Source: Bolinopsis microptera (Eukaryota > Ctenophora > Tentaculata > Lobata > Bolinopsidae). From it: a DNA stretch of 60,000 nt. Position numbers and translations under genes: made by a program. Position 1 is the stretch's first letter, and each line of letters starts with the position of its first letter. Below are positions 12,750-21,813 of this stretch, piece after piece. Location: positions 19,928,494 through 19,988,493 of the forward strand of contig NC_087082.1 in the NCBI RefSeq assembly GCF_026151205.1, read 5' to 3'. The notes under the pieces are model-generated. The model was given only the letters and a program-made list of their open reading frames with translations, was not told where the DNA came from and ran no database searches.

Positions 12750-13996
12750 CAACAATAACATGTTAAACTATACTTAATGAGATTTTAATTCTGAGTCAAC
12801 AATAACATGTTAAACTATACTTAATGAGATTTTAATTCTGAGTCAACAATAACATGTTAAACTATACTTAATGAGATTTTAATTCTGAGTCAACAATAAC
12901 ATGTTAAACTATACTTAATGAGATTTTAATTCTGAGTCAACAATAACATGTTAAACTATACTTAATGAGATTTTAATTCTGAGTCAACAATAACATGTTA
13001 AACTATACTTAATGAGATTTTAATTCTGAGTCAACAATAACATGTTAAACTATACTTAATGAGATTTTAATTCTGAGTCAACAATAACATGTTAAACTAT
13101 ACTTAATGAGATTTTAATTCTGAGTCAACAATAACATGTTAAACTATACTTAATGAGATTTTAATTCTGAGTCAACAATAACATGTTAAACTATACTTAA
13201 TGAGATTTTAATTCTGAGTCAACAATAACATGTTAAACTATACTTAATGAGATTTTAATTCTGAGTCAACAATAACATGTTAAACTATACTTAATGAGAT
13301 TTTAATTCTGAGTCAACAATAACATGTTAAACTATACTTAATGAGATTTTAATTCTGAGTCAACAATAACATGTTAAACTATACTTAATGAGATTTTAAT
13401 TCTGAGTCAACAATAACATGTTAAACTATACTTAATGAGATTTTAATTCTGAGTCAACAATAACATGTTAAACTATACTTAATGAGATTTTAATTCTGAG
13501 TCAACAATAACATGTTAAACTATACTTAATGAGATTTTAATTCTGAGTCAACAATAACATGTTAAACTATACTTAATGAGATTTTAATTCTGAGTCAACA
13601 ATAACATGTTAAACTATACTTAATGAGATTTTAATTCTGAGTCAACAATAACATGTTAAACTATACTTAATGAGATTTTAATTCTGAGTCAACAATAACA
13701 TGTTAAACTATACTTAATGAGATTTTAATTCTGAGTCAACAATAACATGTTAAACTATACTTAATGAGATTTTAATTCTGAGTCAACAATAACATGTTAA
13801 ACTATACTTAATGAGATTTTAATTCTGAGTCAACAATAACATGTTAAACTATACTTAATGAGATTTTAATTCTGAGTCAACAATAACATGTTAAACTATA
13901 CTTAATGAGATTTTAATTCTGAGTCAACAATAACATGTTAAACTATACTTAATGAGATTTTAATTTTGAGTCAACAATAACATGTTAAACTATACT
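12750..13996. repeat. 47-bp satellite, right block
   Basis: About 26 copies of the same 47-bp unit, almost perfectly homogeneous, in contrast to the noisier left block. It ends in a partial unit near 13996. Confidence 0.97.
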
Positions 13997-14048
13997 AATT
14001 GTTGAACTTCGATTTGAGGATATAATTATAAATGATAATTTTGAGACT

Positions 14049-14088
14049 TCACCCTGATTTTTTGTGAAACTTGTTTTCGAGATAACCG
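14049..14088. repeat. Left arm of a 40-bp inverted pair
   Basis: A sequence beginning TTCACCCTGATTTTTTGTG and ending TCGAGATAAC. Its reverse complement lies at 18681-18719, 4.6 kb away, beyond the MYND gene. It may mark a larger element or be two copies of a dispersed repeat. Confidence 0.7.
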
Positions 14089-14153
14089 TTGACCATTGAC
14101 CAACAAACTAGGACCCTGGGACCCATGAGGGGATCCCAGACTCCAGGCCGCCG

Positions 14154-14420
14154 CCAGGCGCCTACAGGTGACCTCGCGTGCAGCCATGCCCATATTTGGT
14201 TGCCTGGTTACCAGGTTACCAGGTTACCAGGCGCCTACAGGTGCACTCGCGTGCAGCCATGCCCATATTTGGTTGCCTGGTTACCAGGTTACCAAGTTAC
14301 CAGGCGCCTACAGGTGCACTCGCGTGCAGCCATGTCCATATTTGGTTGCCTGGTTACCAGGTTACCAGGCCGCCAGGCGCCTACAGGTGACCTCGCGTGC
14401 AGCCATGTCCATATTTGGTC
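14154..14420. repeat. 73-bp minisatellite with GGTTACCA cores
   Basis: Four copies of a roughly 73-bp unit containing GGCGCCTACAGGTG, CTCGCGTGCAGCCATG and CCATATTTGGTTGCC, each ending in two to three copies of TTACCAGG. The number of TTACCAGG cores varies between units. The open frames across it are artefacts of the repeat. Confidence 0.9.
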
Positions 14421-14616
14421 AATGTTTGGCCCTATTATGCCAAATCACCTCAACATGCCCAAAACCAAGATTATGGGTGCTCTACTTGGAGCTAGTGGTC
14501 TCCTGAACTCGCATATGAAATGTCATCCAGATTGGACAAAAATTATTGAGTTATAAGGCAAAAACCATAAGCCCATATTTGGACATACGCACCAAATTTG
14601 ATAGCCTTTGATCCAG

Positions 14617-14818
14617 AAATTAGAAATTAGAAATTAGAAATTAGAAATTAGAAATTAGAAATTAGAAATTAGAAATTAGAAATTAGAAATTAGAAATTAG
14701 AAATTAGAAATTAGAAATTAGAAATTAGAAATTAGAAATTAGAAATTAGAAATTAGAAATTAGAAATTAGAAATTAGAAATTAGAAATTAGAAATTAGAA
14801 ATTAAAATTAGAAAAATT
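14617..14818. repeat. Heptamer microsatellite (AAATTAG)n
   Basis: About 28 near-perfect copies of AAATTAG. The G-poor unit does not match animal telomere repeats (TTAGGG), so it is an interstitial microsatellite. Confidence 0.97.
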
Positions 14819-15210
14819 AGTGTGTGTTTGTGTCCTCCGAGATACTTTTGATACTTTCAACACTACTATATAACAAATAATTTGAGCATGAATACGAAGT
14901 TGTTACTTTGAAACGTCGTTTATCCTAACAGTGCAGTATCATTTGTCGCAAAAATCAGAATAATCAGAAATTATTTGGAACTCCCAAAAACTGTCTATTG
15001 TCCTCCGAGAGTTGGAACCAACTTAAATCGATGTATTTGCGGACTTTTATTCATTATGATATGATGATATGATATGATATGATGAAATGAACAAATTGAA
15101 GAAGTCACGTGATAGTCGAGTGTACAGTGATTAATCATCATCCGGACCGCAAGCTTGCCTATCAAGTACTATTAGTTAGTACTATACTATTACTATATAG
15201 TAATAGCTTA
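14819..15210. other. Non-coding with a dispersed-repeat copy
   Basis: Contains a TATGATATGA-type simple repeat at 15055-15082. The segment 14930-15000 is partly repeated at about 25080-25138 inside an MRL intron (shared words GTGCAGTATCATTTGTC and CTGTCTATTG). No gene seen. Confidence 0.5.
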
Positions 15211-15211
15211 A

Positions 15212-15400
15212 TAGATGCGTGAGGTGCACTCAGAATTGAATTGAACTATATGCTTTGACTTAGTATGCTTTGACTGAGCGATTTCATACTTTTGCACCGG
15301 TTTAACTGCGACAGATTTAGAATATGCGGGAATATACTTTTGCATAATTTCAGCTGTGGTATAGTGAAGTCCCGGCCGTAGTCCTGGGTTACACTAGTAT
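15212..15400. repeat. SINE-like dispersed repeat, copy 1
   Basis: Shares its start (GTGAGG.GCACTC.GAAT) and end (AGTGAA.TCCCGGCCG followed by GGGTTACACT) with 45853-45984, with diverged middles. This suggests two copies of a short interspersed element. No convincing pol III A and B boxes were found in this copy. Confidence 0.4.
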
Positions 15401-15408
15401 AACATACT

Positions 15409-16296
15409 GACTTACTGACTTGACTTAAGGCGGCTTCAGCGTCCGAGTATTGATGCGCTGTCTCCATAAAACTCTATCCGCCATAAGTCCGCCCATTTCT
15501 CCAGTGTCGTTGAGACCCGTGTCAGCTCGTAGGCTATCAACATAGGTCATGGCTGGTCTCCCCCTACTCCGCACCCCATGAGTTGGTTCCCAGAGTAGCA
15601 AGCGGTTTGCGACTAGTTCTGGGTGCCGGTGGATATGGCCTGCTAGTCGCATCCTGCGCTCTTGGATCTTCATGGTTGCTCTCGGTAGGTTGCCATAGAC
15701 TTCTTTGTTGGTTTTTCGCTGCTTCCAATCCACATTAAGTGCCATCCTTAGCATTCTAGTGTAGCAGCCATCAATGCGTTTCTTCAATTGCTCTGTCAAC
15801 GTCCACGTTTCAGAACCATAAAGAAGTATTGACTCCACAGTAGCAACAAATAGACGGATCTTCAGTCCTCTTCTAAGGTCAGACTTCCACATCTTCTTTA
15901 GCTTGTGGCAGGCTGCCCAAGCCTTAGCTTTTCTGACCCGCAGGTCCCTCTCTGTTGTTGCTATCCAAGCTCCAAGGTAAACAAAGTCTGTCACCTTTTC
16001 CAGCTGGTTTCCAGAACAGCTATTAAGACTACTCGCCTCCTCTGTCATGTTCAGAGTCATGAACTTAGTTTTAGTGCCGTTCATGGCTAGCCCAACACTC
16101 AGTGCTGCTTTCTCAAGCCTGTCCAGGAGTAGTTTTGCCCCTTCAATGGTATCAGTGATAAGGGCAACATCATCTGCAAACTCGACGTCTGCGATCTTCT
16201 CGGCACCAATCCTTCTACTCCGTGCAGGCCTGAGAGTGAACCCAGAGTCCGAGTCATCATCGTCTATAGACACTGTCATGATATAGTCAATCACGA
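15409..16296 (-). mobile_element. 5'-truncated RTE LINE copy
   Basis: An 888-bp RTE insertion flanked by an 11-bp direct repeat TATAACATACT (15398-15408 and 16297-16307), read as the target-site duplication. Only the end of the reverse transcriptase and the C-terminus survive, the usual result of incomplete reverse transcription. It ends about 45 bp upstream of the MYND start codon, so it sits in that gene's promoter or 5' leader. Confidence 0.9.
15425..16294 (-). pseudogene. RTE reverse transcriptase C-terminal fragment
   Basis: A 289-residue open frame starting just before the catalytic box DVEFADDVALI. It contains MTLNMTEE, YLGAWIATTERDLRVRKAKAW, LLYGSETWTLTEQL, AGHIHRHPEL and RGRPAMTYV. 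It matches the two pieces of the RTE element at 9.2-9.8 kb but is clearly diverged in protein sequence, so it belongs to another RTE subfamily. It lacks endonuclease and fingers and cannot move by itself. Confidence 0.9.
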
Positions 16297-16344
16297 TATA
16301 ACATACTACGACATAATAACTAGTTTAATATTTGCAGCGAGTAA

Positions 16345-17151
16345 ATGAACGATTCTGTCGGTGAAGTGTGCGGCTTCTGTGATAAAAAAGAACCAGATTT
16401 ACTGAAATGTACAGCCTGTAAATCAGCTTGGTATTGTAATGTTCAATGTCAGAAGAAGGACTGGGAAAGCCACAAACAGTGCTGCAGAAAGACCGGTACT
16501 GAGGCTAAAATGGGGCCTGAAACGGTGGCCGAAGGACAAAGTTCAAGTTTTTGCCAAGATAGGGTTTGCGCATATTGTGGCAAAACAGGGATAAAGTTAC
16601 GAAAATGTGAAGCCTGTGAATCAGCGAAATATTGCAGCCCTGTTTGTCAGAAACAAGATTGGGGGAATCATGAAAAGGACTGCCGTGTTGTCAAAGTTTA
16701 TCCAGAGAGGTTTCTTACAGATTTCCCGGATGATACTTATACAAGTTTCGATAACGTTACAGGAAAAGTGACAAAGCACCAAACATTGCCCAAAGATACT
16801 GAAAATGGTATTGGAAACTTCGTCGCAACGGAAATGTTACCTGGTTACCAGGTTACCAGGTTACCAGGTTACCAGGCAACGGAAATGGACATGATAGTCA
16901 AAATTCAAACCTCCGTAGATTTTACAATCAGGCCGAGGTTAGTAGTGTACAACGAATCAAGAGACTATTATGTAGTAATAAAGGGACACGATCGGTACTA
17001 CGATGCAATAAATGACAAGGTATTATTAGAAGGACTGCCATGTGTTCGGAAGGATCCTCGACTCAGAAAACTATACGTCAAAGCTCATCTCAATTCGGAC
17101 TCATCTCTAGATATTTACCTGGACTGCACATATAATATTAAAAAGTGGTAA
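16345..17151 (+). CDS. Protein with two MYND zinc fingers
   Basis: A 268-residue single-exon ORF. MYND finger 1 uses C9, C12, C22, C25, C31, C35, H43 and C46 or C47; finger 2 uses C75, C78, C88, C91, C97, C101, H109 and C113. Both have the YC..xCQKxDWxxH signature. MYND fingers bind proline-rich partners and occur in transcription co-repressors and SMYD methyltransferases; no SET domain is present and residues 125-268 match nothing I recognise. Residues around 161-178 come from an in-frame GGTTACCA insertion. The last 14 codons with the stop are copied downstream several times. The ATG follows a TTTGCAG, so an upstream exon spliced to this one is possible. An RTE fragment lies directly upstream on the other strand. 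Confidence 0.75.
   Translation: MNDSVGEVCGFCDKKEPDLLKCTACKSAWYCNVQCQKKDWESHKQCCRKTGTEAKMGPETVAEGQSSSFCQDRVCAYCGKTGIKLRKCEACESAKYCSPVCQKQDWGNHEKDCRVVKVYPERFLTDFPDDTYTSFDNVTGKVTKHQTLPKDTENGIGNFVATEMLPGYQVTRLPGYQATEMDMIVKIQTSVDFTIRPRLVVYNESRDYYVVIKGHDRYYDAINDKVLLEGLPCVRKDPRLRKLYVKAHLNSDSSLDIYLDCTYNIKKW
16825..16887 (+). repeat. In-frame GGTTACCA insertion with 12-bp duplication
   Basis: Within the MYND coding region, GCAACGGAAATG occurs at 16825-16836 and 16876-16887 and brackets 39 bp of TTACCTGG/TTACCAGG. The net gain is 51 bp (17 codons), so the frame is kept. The direct repeat looks like a target-site or break-repair duplication. Confidence 0.9.
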
Positions 17152-17990
17152 ACTTAGCCACAGTTACCAGGTTACCTGGTTACCTGGTTACCAGGTTACC
17201 AGGTTAGATATTTACCTGGACTGCACATATAATATTAAAAAGTGGTAAACTTAGTCACAGTTACCAGGTTACCTGGTTACCTGGTTACCAGGTTACATGG
17301 TTAGATATTTACCTGGACTGCACATATAATATTAAAAAGTGGTAAACTTAGTCACAGTTACCAGGTTACCTGGTTACCTGGTTACCAGGTTACATGGTTA
17401 GATATTTACCTGGACTGCACATATAATATTAAAAAGTGGTAAACTTAGTCACAGTTACCAGGTTACCTGGTTACCTGGTTACCAGGTTACCAGGTTAGAT
17501 ATTTACCTGGACTGCACATATAATATTAAAAAGTGGTAAACTTAGTCACAGTTACCAGGTTACCTGGTTACCTGGTTACCAGGTTACCAGGTTAGATATT
17601 TACCTGGACTGCACATATAATATTAAAAAGTGGTAAACTTAGTCACAGTTACCAGGTTACCTGGTTACCTGGTTACCAGGTTACCAGGTTAGATATTTAC
17701 CTGGACTGCACATATAATATTAAAAAGTGGTAAACTTAGCCACAGTTACCAGGTTACCAGGTTACCAGGTTACCAGGTTAGATATTAACCTGGACTGCAC
17801 ATATAATATTAAAAAGTGGTAAACTTAGCCAAAGTTACCAGGTTACCAGGTTACCTGGTTACCAGGTTACATGGTTACCAGGTTACCAGGTTACCAGGTT
17901 ACCAGGTTACCTGGTTACCAGGTTTCCAGGTTAGATATTTACCTGGACTGCACATATAATATTAAAAAGTGGTAAACTTAGCCACAGTTT
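17107..17990 (+). repeat. Amplified MYND 3' end plus GGTTACCA
   Basis: About nine copies of a 95- to 100-bp unit (one longer) that begins GATATTTACCTGGACTGCAC, reproduces the last 14 or so codons and TAA stop of the MYND gene, continues through AACTTAG.CACAG and ends in several TTACCAGG/TTACCTGG words. Only the first copy is joined to the gene. Later copies differ mainly in the number and orientation of the 8-bp core. Confidence 0.95.
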
Positions 17991-18730
17991 TAGAAACTAC
18001 ATATATTTATGTTTGTAGTTTCATTCAGAGTTTTTGTTTCGTTCTGGATTAAATTAAATTATTATTAACATACAACGTTTTCAGTAACTCAAACACAACC
18101 AATTATGTTCTTTGTAAAATTATCGTAACTATTTTCTTTGTACTAATACTGTATTGACTATGGTTTATACATAGGATATGAATATCTAAGTTCTCATTTA
18201 CTTAATACCTATATCCCAATTTACTATCCAAAATCAGTTTGAGTTCCCGAGTCGGAATTTTATTTGCCCTTGATTGTTGATACACGCGCCGAGTTGTAAC
18301 CCTTTTGTAAGCCTTTGGTCGGCCGGAGTGCACGAGAGAGGTATAGAACGTGTAGACTGCATGTAGCAAATTCGTTGTCCATAATTATTAATATATGTCC
18401 ATTATAATGGACTAATAGGTTCGCGATATTCACAGAATTGATTTAATTAAAATTAAATAACTCAATCCTAGCTTTCAATTTCATGGTATTTTTGCATAAA
18501 ATATTCGGAATCAATTTATAATTACTGGGCGGCGCTCAGATGAGCTTATAATTCCGCCGAATCTTTATGTTTATGAACATAATAGCTTGGGGTCCCCAGG
18601 TAAATTTAGAATTGCATTTCAACCTAATACTGCATGCAAAAACTGCGGCCAAATTTCAAAATTAGCCGGGTCACTGACACTGTTATCTCGAAAACAAGTT
18701 TCACAAAAAATCAGGGTGAACCCCCCTCCC
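17991..18730. other. Non-coding, 3' flank of the MYND gene
   Basis: AT-rich with no supported ORF. Holds the right arm (18681-18719) of the inverted pair with 14049-14088. The MYND transcript probably ends here, but no clear AATAAA was found. Confidence 0.45.
18681..18719. repeat. Right arm of the 40-bp inverted pair
   Basis: Reverse complement of 14049-14088, starting GTTATCTCGAAAACAAG. It directly precedes the inverted-repeat-bounded minisatellite. Confidence 0.7.
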
Positions 18731-19171
18731 CACAGGAGGACTATAATGCAAAGAAACTGCTGCTGACTGCTGCTAACTGCTGCTAACAGCACCAGTTAGC
18801 AGCAGTCAGCAGCAGTTAGCAGCAGTAAGCAGCAGTAAGCAGCAATTAGCAGCAGTCAGCAGCAGTTAGCAGCAGTTAGCAGCAGTCAGCAGCAGTTAGC
18901 AGCAGTTAGCAGCAGTCAGCAGCAGTTAGCAGCAGTCAGCAGCAGTTAGCAGCAGTTAGCAGCAGTTAGCAGCAGTCAGCAGCAGTTAGCAGCAGTTAGC
19001 AGCAGTTAGCAGCAGTCAGCAGCAGTCAGCAGCAGTTAGCAGCAGTTAGCAGCAGTTAGCAGCAGTTAGCAGCAGCTAGCAGCAGTTAGCAGCAGTTAGC
19101 AGCAGTTAGCAGCAGTTAGCAGCAGTTAGCAGCAGTTAGCAGCAGTTTCTTTGCATTATAGTCCTCCTGTG
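18731..19171. mobile_element. Inverted-repeat-bounded AGCAGTTAG minisatellite
   Basis: A 441-bp unit starting CACAGGAGGACTATAATGCA and ending with its reverse complement. The inverted arms extend about 55 bp into the repeat (left: GCTGCTAACTGCT, right: AGCAGTTAGCAGC). The interior is about 40 copies of a 9-bp AGCAGTTAG unit with C/T variants. Both sides show TCCCC, a possible 5-bp target duplication. It could be a non-autonomous DNA transposon whose inner arm expanded. Confidence 0.7.
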
Positions 19172-19667
19172 TCCCCGGCCCCCATAATAATTTAGTCGGT
19201 TAACCGGGGTTTTAAAATGAATCCTGGTGATCCACCAGATAATGTTATTGAAATGGTTACAAATGATGTGCCTTATTAAATAAATTAAGAACATAGAGCG
19301 GAATTCAAAGGGAGAAGCGTGGTAACTGTTAGCCAATATCCACAATAGTGCCTCTGATTGCTGAACTGTACTAATGTAACTTTCACGTGCTCCCCACCTT
19401 CTAAAAGCTACCCACTTACATTATCAATAATTAACTTATAACATAATTCTAACCAAGTTATTACAACAGGGCACATAATTCTAACCAAGTTATTACAACA
19501 GGGCACAGCTGCGATGATTATCTCCTGTGGGTTGAGCATCCTGAACTTCATATTCTTCCTTCAACATGAACGTAGAGGCTCTATTGTGCAGGTACCTTTC
19601 ATAGCCTGGACCTTTTACCTCTCTTTCTGTGGGTTGAGGATCATTAACGTTGAGGATAAAACTCTAT
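19172..19667. other. Non-coding with one 32-bp tandem duplication
   Basis: A unit starting ACATAATTCTAACCAAG is duplicated head to tail at about 19441-19505. No gene seen. The minus-strand ORF 19136-19345 has no recognisable features. Confidence 0.5.
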
Positions 19668-20250
19668 GATGTGTAGGTGCAGTAAAGTGTAGCAGGTGCA
19701 GTAAAGTGTAGTAGATGCAGTAAAGTGTAGCAGGTGCAGTAAAGTGTAGTAGGTGCAGTAAGTGCGATAAAGTGTAGTAGGTACAGTAAGTGCGATAAAG
19801 TGTATTAGATGCAGTAAAGTGTAGTGGGTGCAGTAAATTTTATTAGGTGCAGTTAAGTGTAGTATGTGCAGTTAAGTGTAGTAAAGTGTAGTAGGTGCAG
19901 TAAGTGCGATAAAGTGTATTAGGTGCAGTAAATTGTATTAGGTGCAGTAAAGTGTAGTATGTGCAGTTAAGTGTAGTATGTGCAGTTAAGTGTTGTAAAG
20001 TGAAGTAGGTGCAGTAAAGTGTAGTAGATGCAGTAAAGTGTAGTAGATGCAGTAAAGTGCAGCAGGTGCAGTAAAGTGCAGCAGGTGCAGTAAAGTGTAG
20101 TAGGTGCAGTAAAGTGTAGCAGGTGCTGAGGTGCAGTAAAGTGTATTAGGTGCAGTAAAGTGTAGTGGGTGTATTAACTTGTATTAGGTGCAGTAAAGTG
20201 TAGTAGGTGCAGTAAAGTGTAGTAGATGCAGTAAAGTGCAGCTGCAGGTG
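19668..20250. repeat. 18- to 19-bp minisatellite GGTGCAGTAAAGTGTAGTA
   Basis: About 30 variable copies built from the words GGTGCAGTAA and AGTGTAGTA, with higher-order variants (AGTGCGATAAAGTGTATTAG). No coding potential. Confidence 0.93.
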
Positions 20251-21619
20251 CATTACAGCAGTGGAGAAACATATGACTCGTAGTTTGACTCGTAGTTTGA
20301 CTTATATAAATGTAGTTAGTTATAATTATATTAAAGACCTAGTATTTTAATTTGGCTATTTTATTATTCTGCTGAATGCAGGACATTTCAGCGTTGTAGG
20401 ACATCATGTTCTAGATATTATATTTAATAGTTTCCACTTTCAATTTCTATTTTAAAATTAAACATTAACTTTTAGTTGGTATAATAGCAAATTTTAAAAA
20501 TATTTCTTGTCAAGATAGATTTTAAACATGAAACATTTTGAAAATATCTTCCTTTTATGTCGAATACCGGATAAGTTAAACAAATGAAGACAGCGTTTAT
20601 GTTTCGTATTTGTAAAAATGGGTGAAAATAAGATATTCGCAAATTAACATATCATACACAGAATAATCAATAAAATAAAAAAGTTTTCAAAAAGAAATGA
20701 CTGTTTGCAGGGACTGTATCCATCACTTTTCACTCCTTTACAAATATTTGTTTCAATAACAAACATTCACGACCAGCACTGATGAGTGGTACCATTTCCT
20801 TGCATTAATTTATTAATTATAAGAAATACCTTCAAATTTTCTTGAACATAGCACGTGTATCATCGTAACAAATTTTAGATAGTCAAAACAAACAAACTTA
20901 TTAAATAAAAGTTAACTGTTTTTTATTCCTTAATATTGCTTATCAATTCGCGCACAAATTTAGAAAATCAAGTATAATTGATAATAGTCAAATAAAATCT
21001 AGCTTTAACATTTCTTATCTAATATGTCAGAAGATAATAATGAATGTGTCTTTAACGATAAGTCACAATCAATTCATTGTGTAATTAATGACAAACCGAC
21101 AAATCAATCGATTAGGAATTAACTAACTCTTAAAACACGAATTTAAAAGTTGTATTATCTAAGGTACCAGCGCATTACGTAATGGTGTAAAATAAACAAA
21201 CTAAAAGTAAAATACTTCTGAGCCACTTCTCAAGACGACTCTAGCACTAAAATAAATGAGGTCGAAAATCAGTTGCTTGCGGTATCCAATGATGTGACGT
21301 CACTTGTAGTCAACCTGTAGTCAATTTGTAGTCAACTTGTAGTCAACTTGTAAACAATTTGCTAACTTCATTCTTCATTCAATTCTTCAAATCCATAATT
21401 TCACAAGTGCAATCTTTATTCTTCGTCATGATAACAAGTAACAACATTGCTTGAGGATCGTTTTTTCTATGATCTTTGTCGCAATCTCTTCTCCCAGAAT
21501 GATAGTAGTATAATTAGTAGTATATACCACTAATTACTACTAATTATATCGTGTGGAAATACAAACTTCTCCGTATAAAAGGAAACTCTAAAACAAGGAG
21601 TTCTGGACCCTATCTTTCA
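20251..21619. other. AT-rich intergenic DNA and MRL 3' flank
   Basis: No ORF of note. Near the right end, five copies of GTAGTCAACTT (21307-21352) precede the 3' end of the minus-strand MRL gene. A minus-strand AATAAA (21415-21420) lies about 200 bp past its stop codon. Confidence 0.55.
21415..21420 (-). promoter_or_regulatory. Possible poly(A) signal of the MRL gene
   Basis: AATAAA on the minus strand, about 200 bp downstream of the MRL stop codon. Position is reasonable; no transcript evidence. Confidence 0.4.
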
Positions 21620-21813
21620 TTACTTGTGAAGCCTAACCATGGTCATTCCCTGTGTATCTGTCTCTAAGTTAATATCGAACAAGCTGGGAGCCTCCTTGAT
21701 CGTCACGTTCTCTCCGTTGTTCCATGCAGCTCCGAACCGAGCAGCGAAGATGTCACCAGCGTTGTCATCAATGTCTGGCAGGACGATGGATGCTCTGTCG
21801 TCACCACCCAGTC
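21620..21813 (-). CDS. MRL terminal exon
   Basis: 194 bp ending in TAA. The acceptor is CTCGCTCAG, with a poor pyrimidine tract, but the phase fits. The tail is rich in D, N and A (LPDIDDNAGDIFAARFG) with no proline repeats. Confidence 0.65.

Noticed and set aside
5521-13996. Centromere
   Set aside because: The satellite block is about 5 kb in total and flanked by genes; nothing shows kinetochore function.
14089-14556. 155-residue ORF across the 73-bp minisatellite
   Set aside because: Open in three frames because the repeat lacks stops; the peptide is repeat translation with no domain.
14617-14818. Interstitial telomere
   Set aside because: The unit AAATTAG does not match TTAGGG-type animal telomeres.
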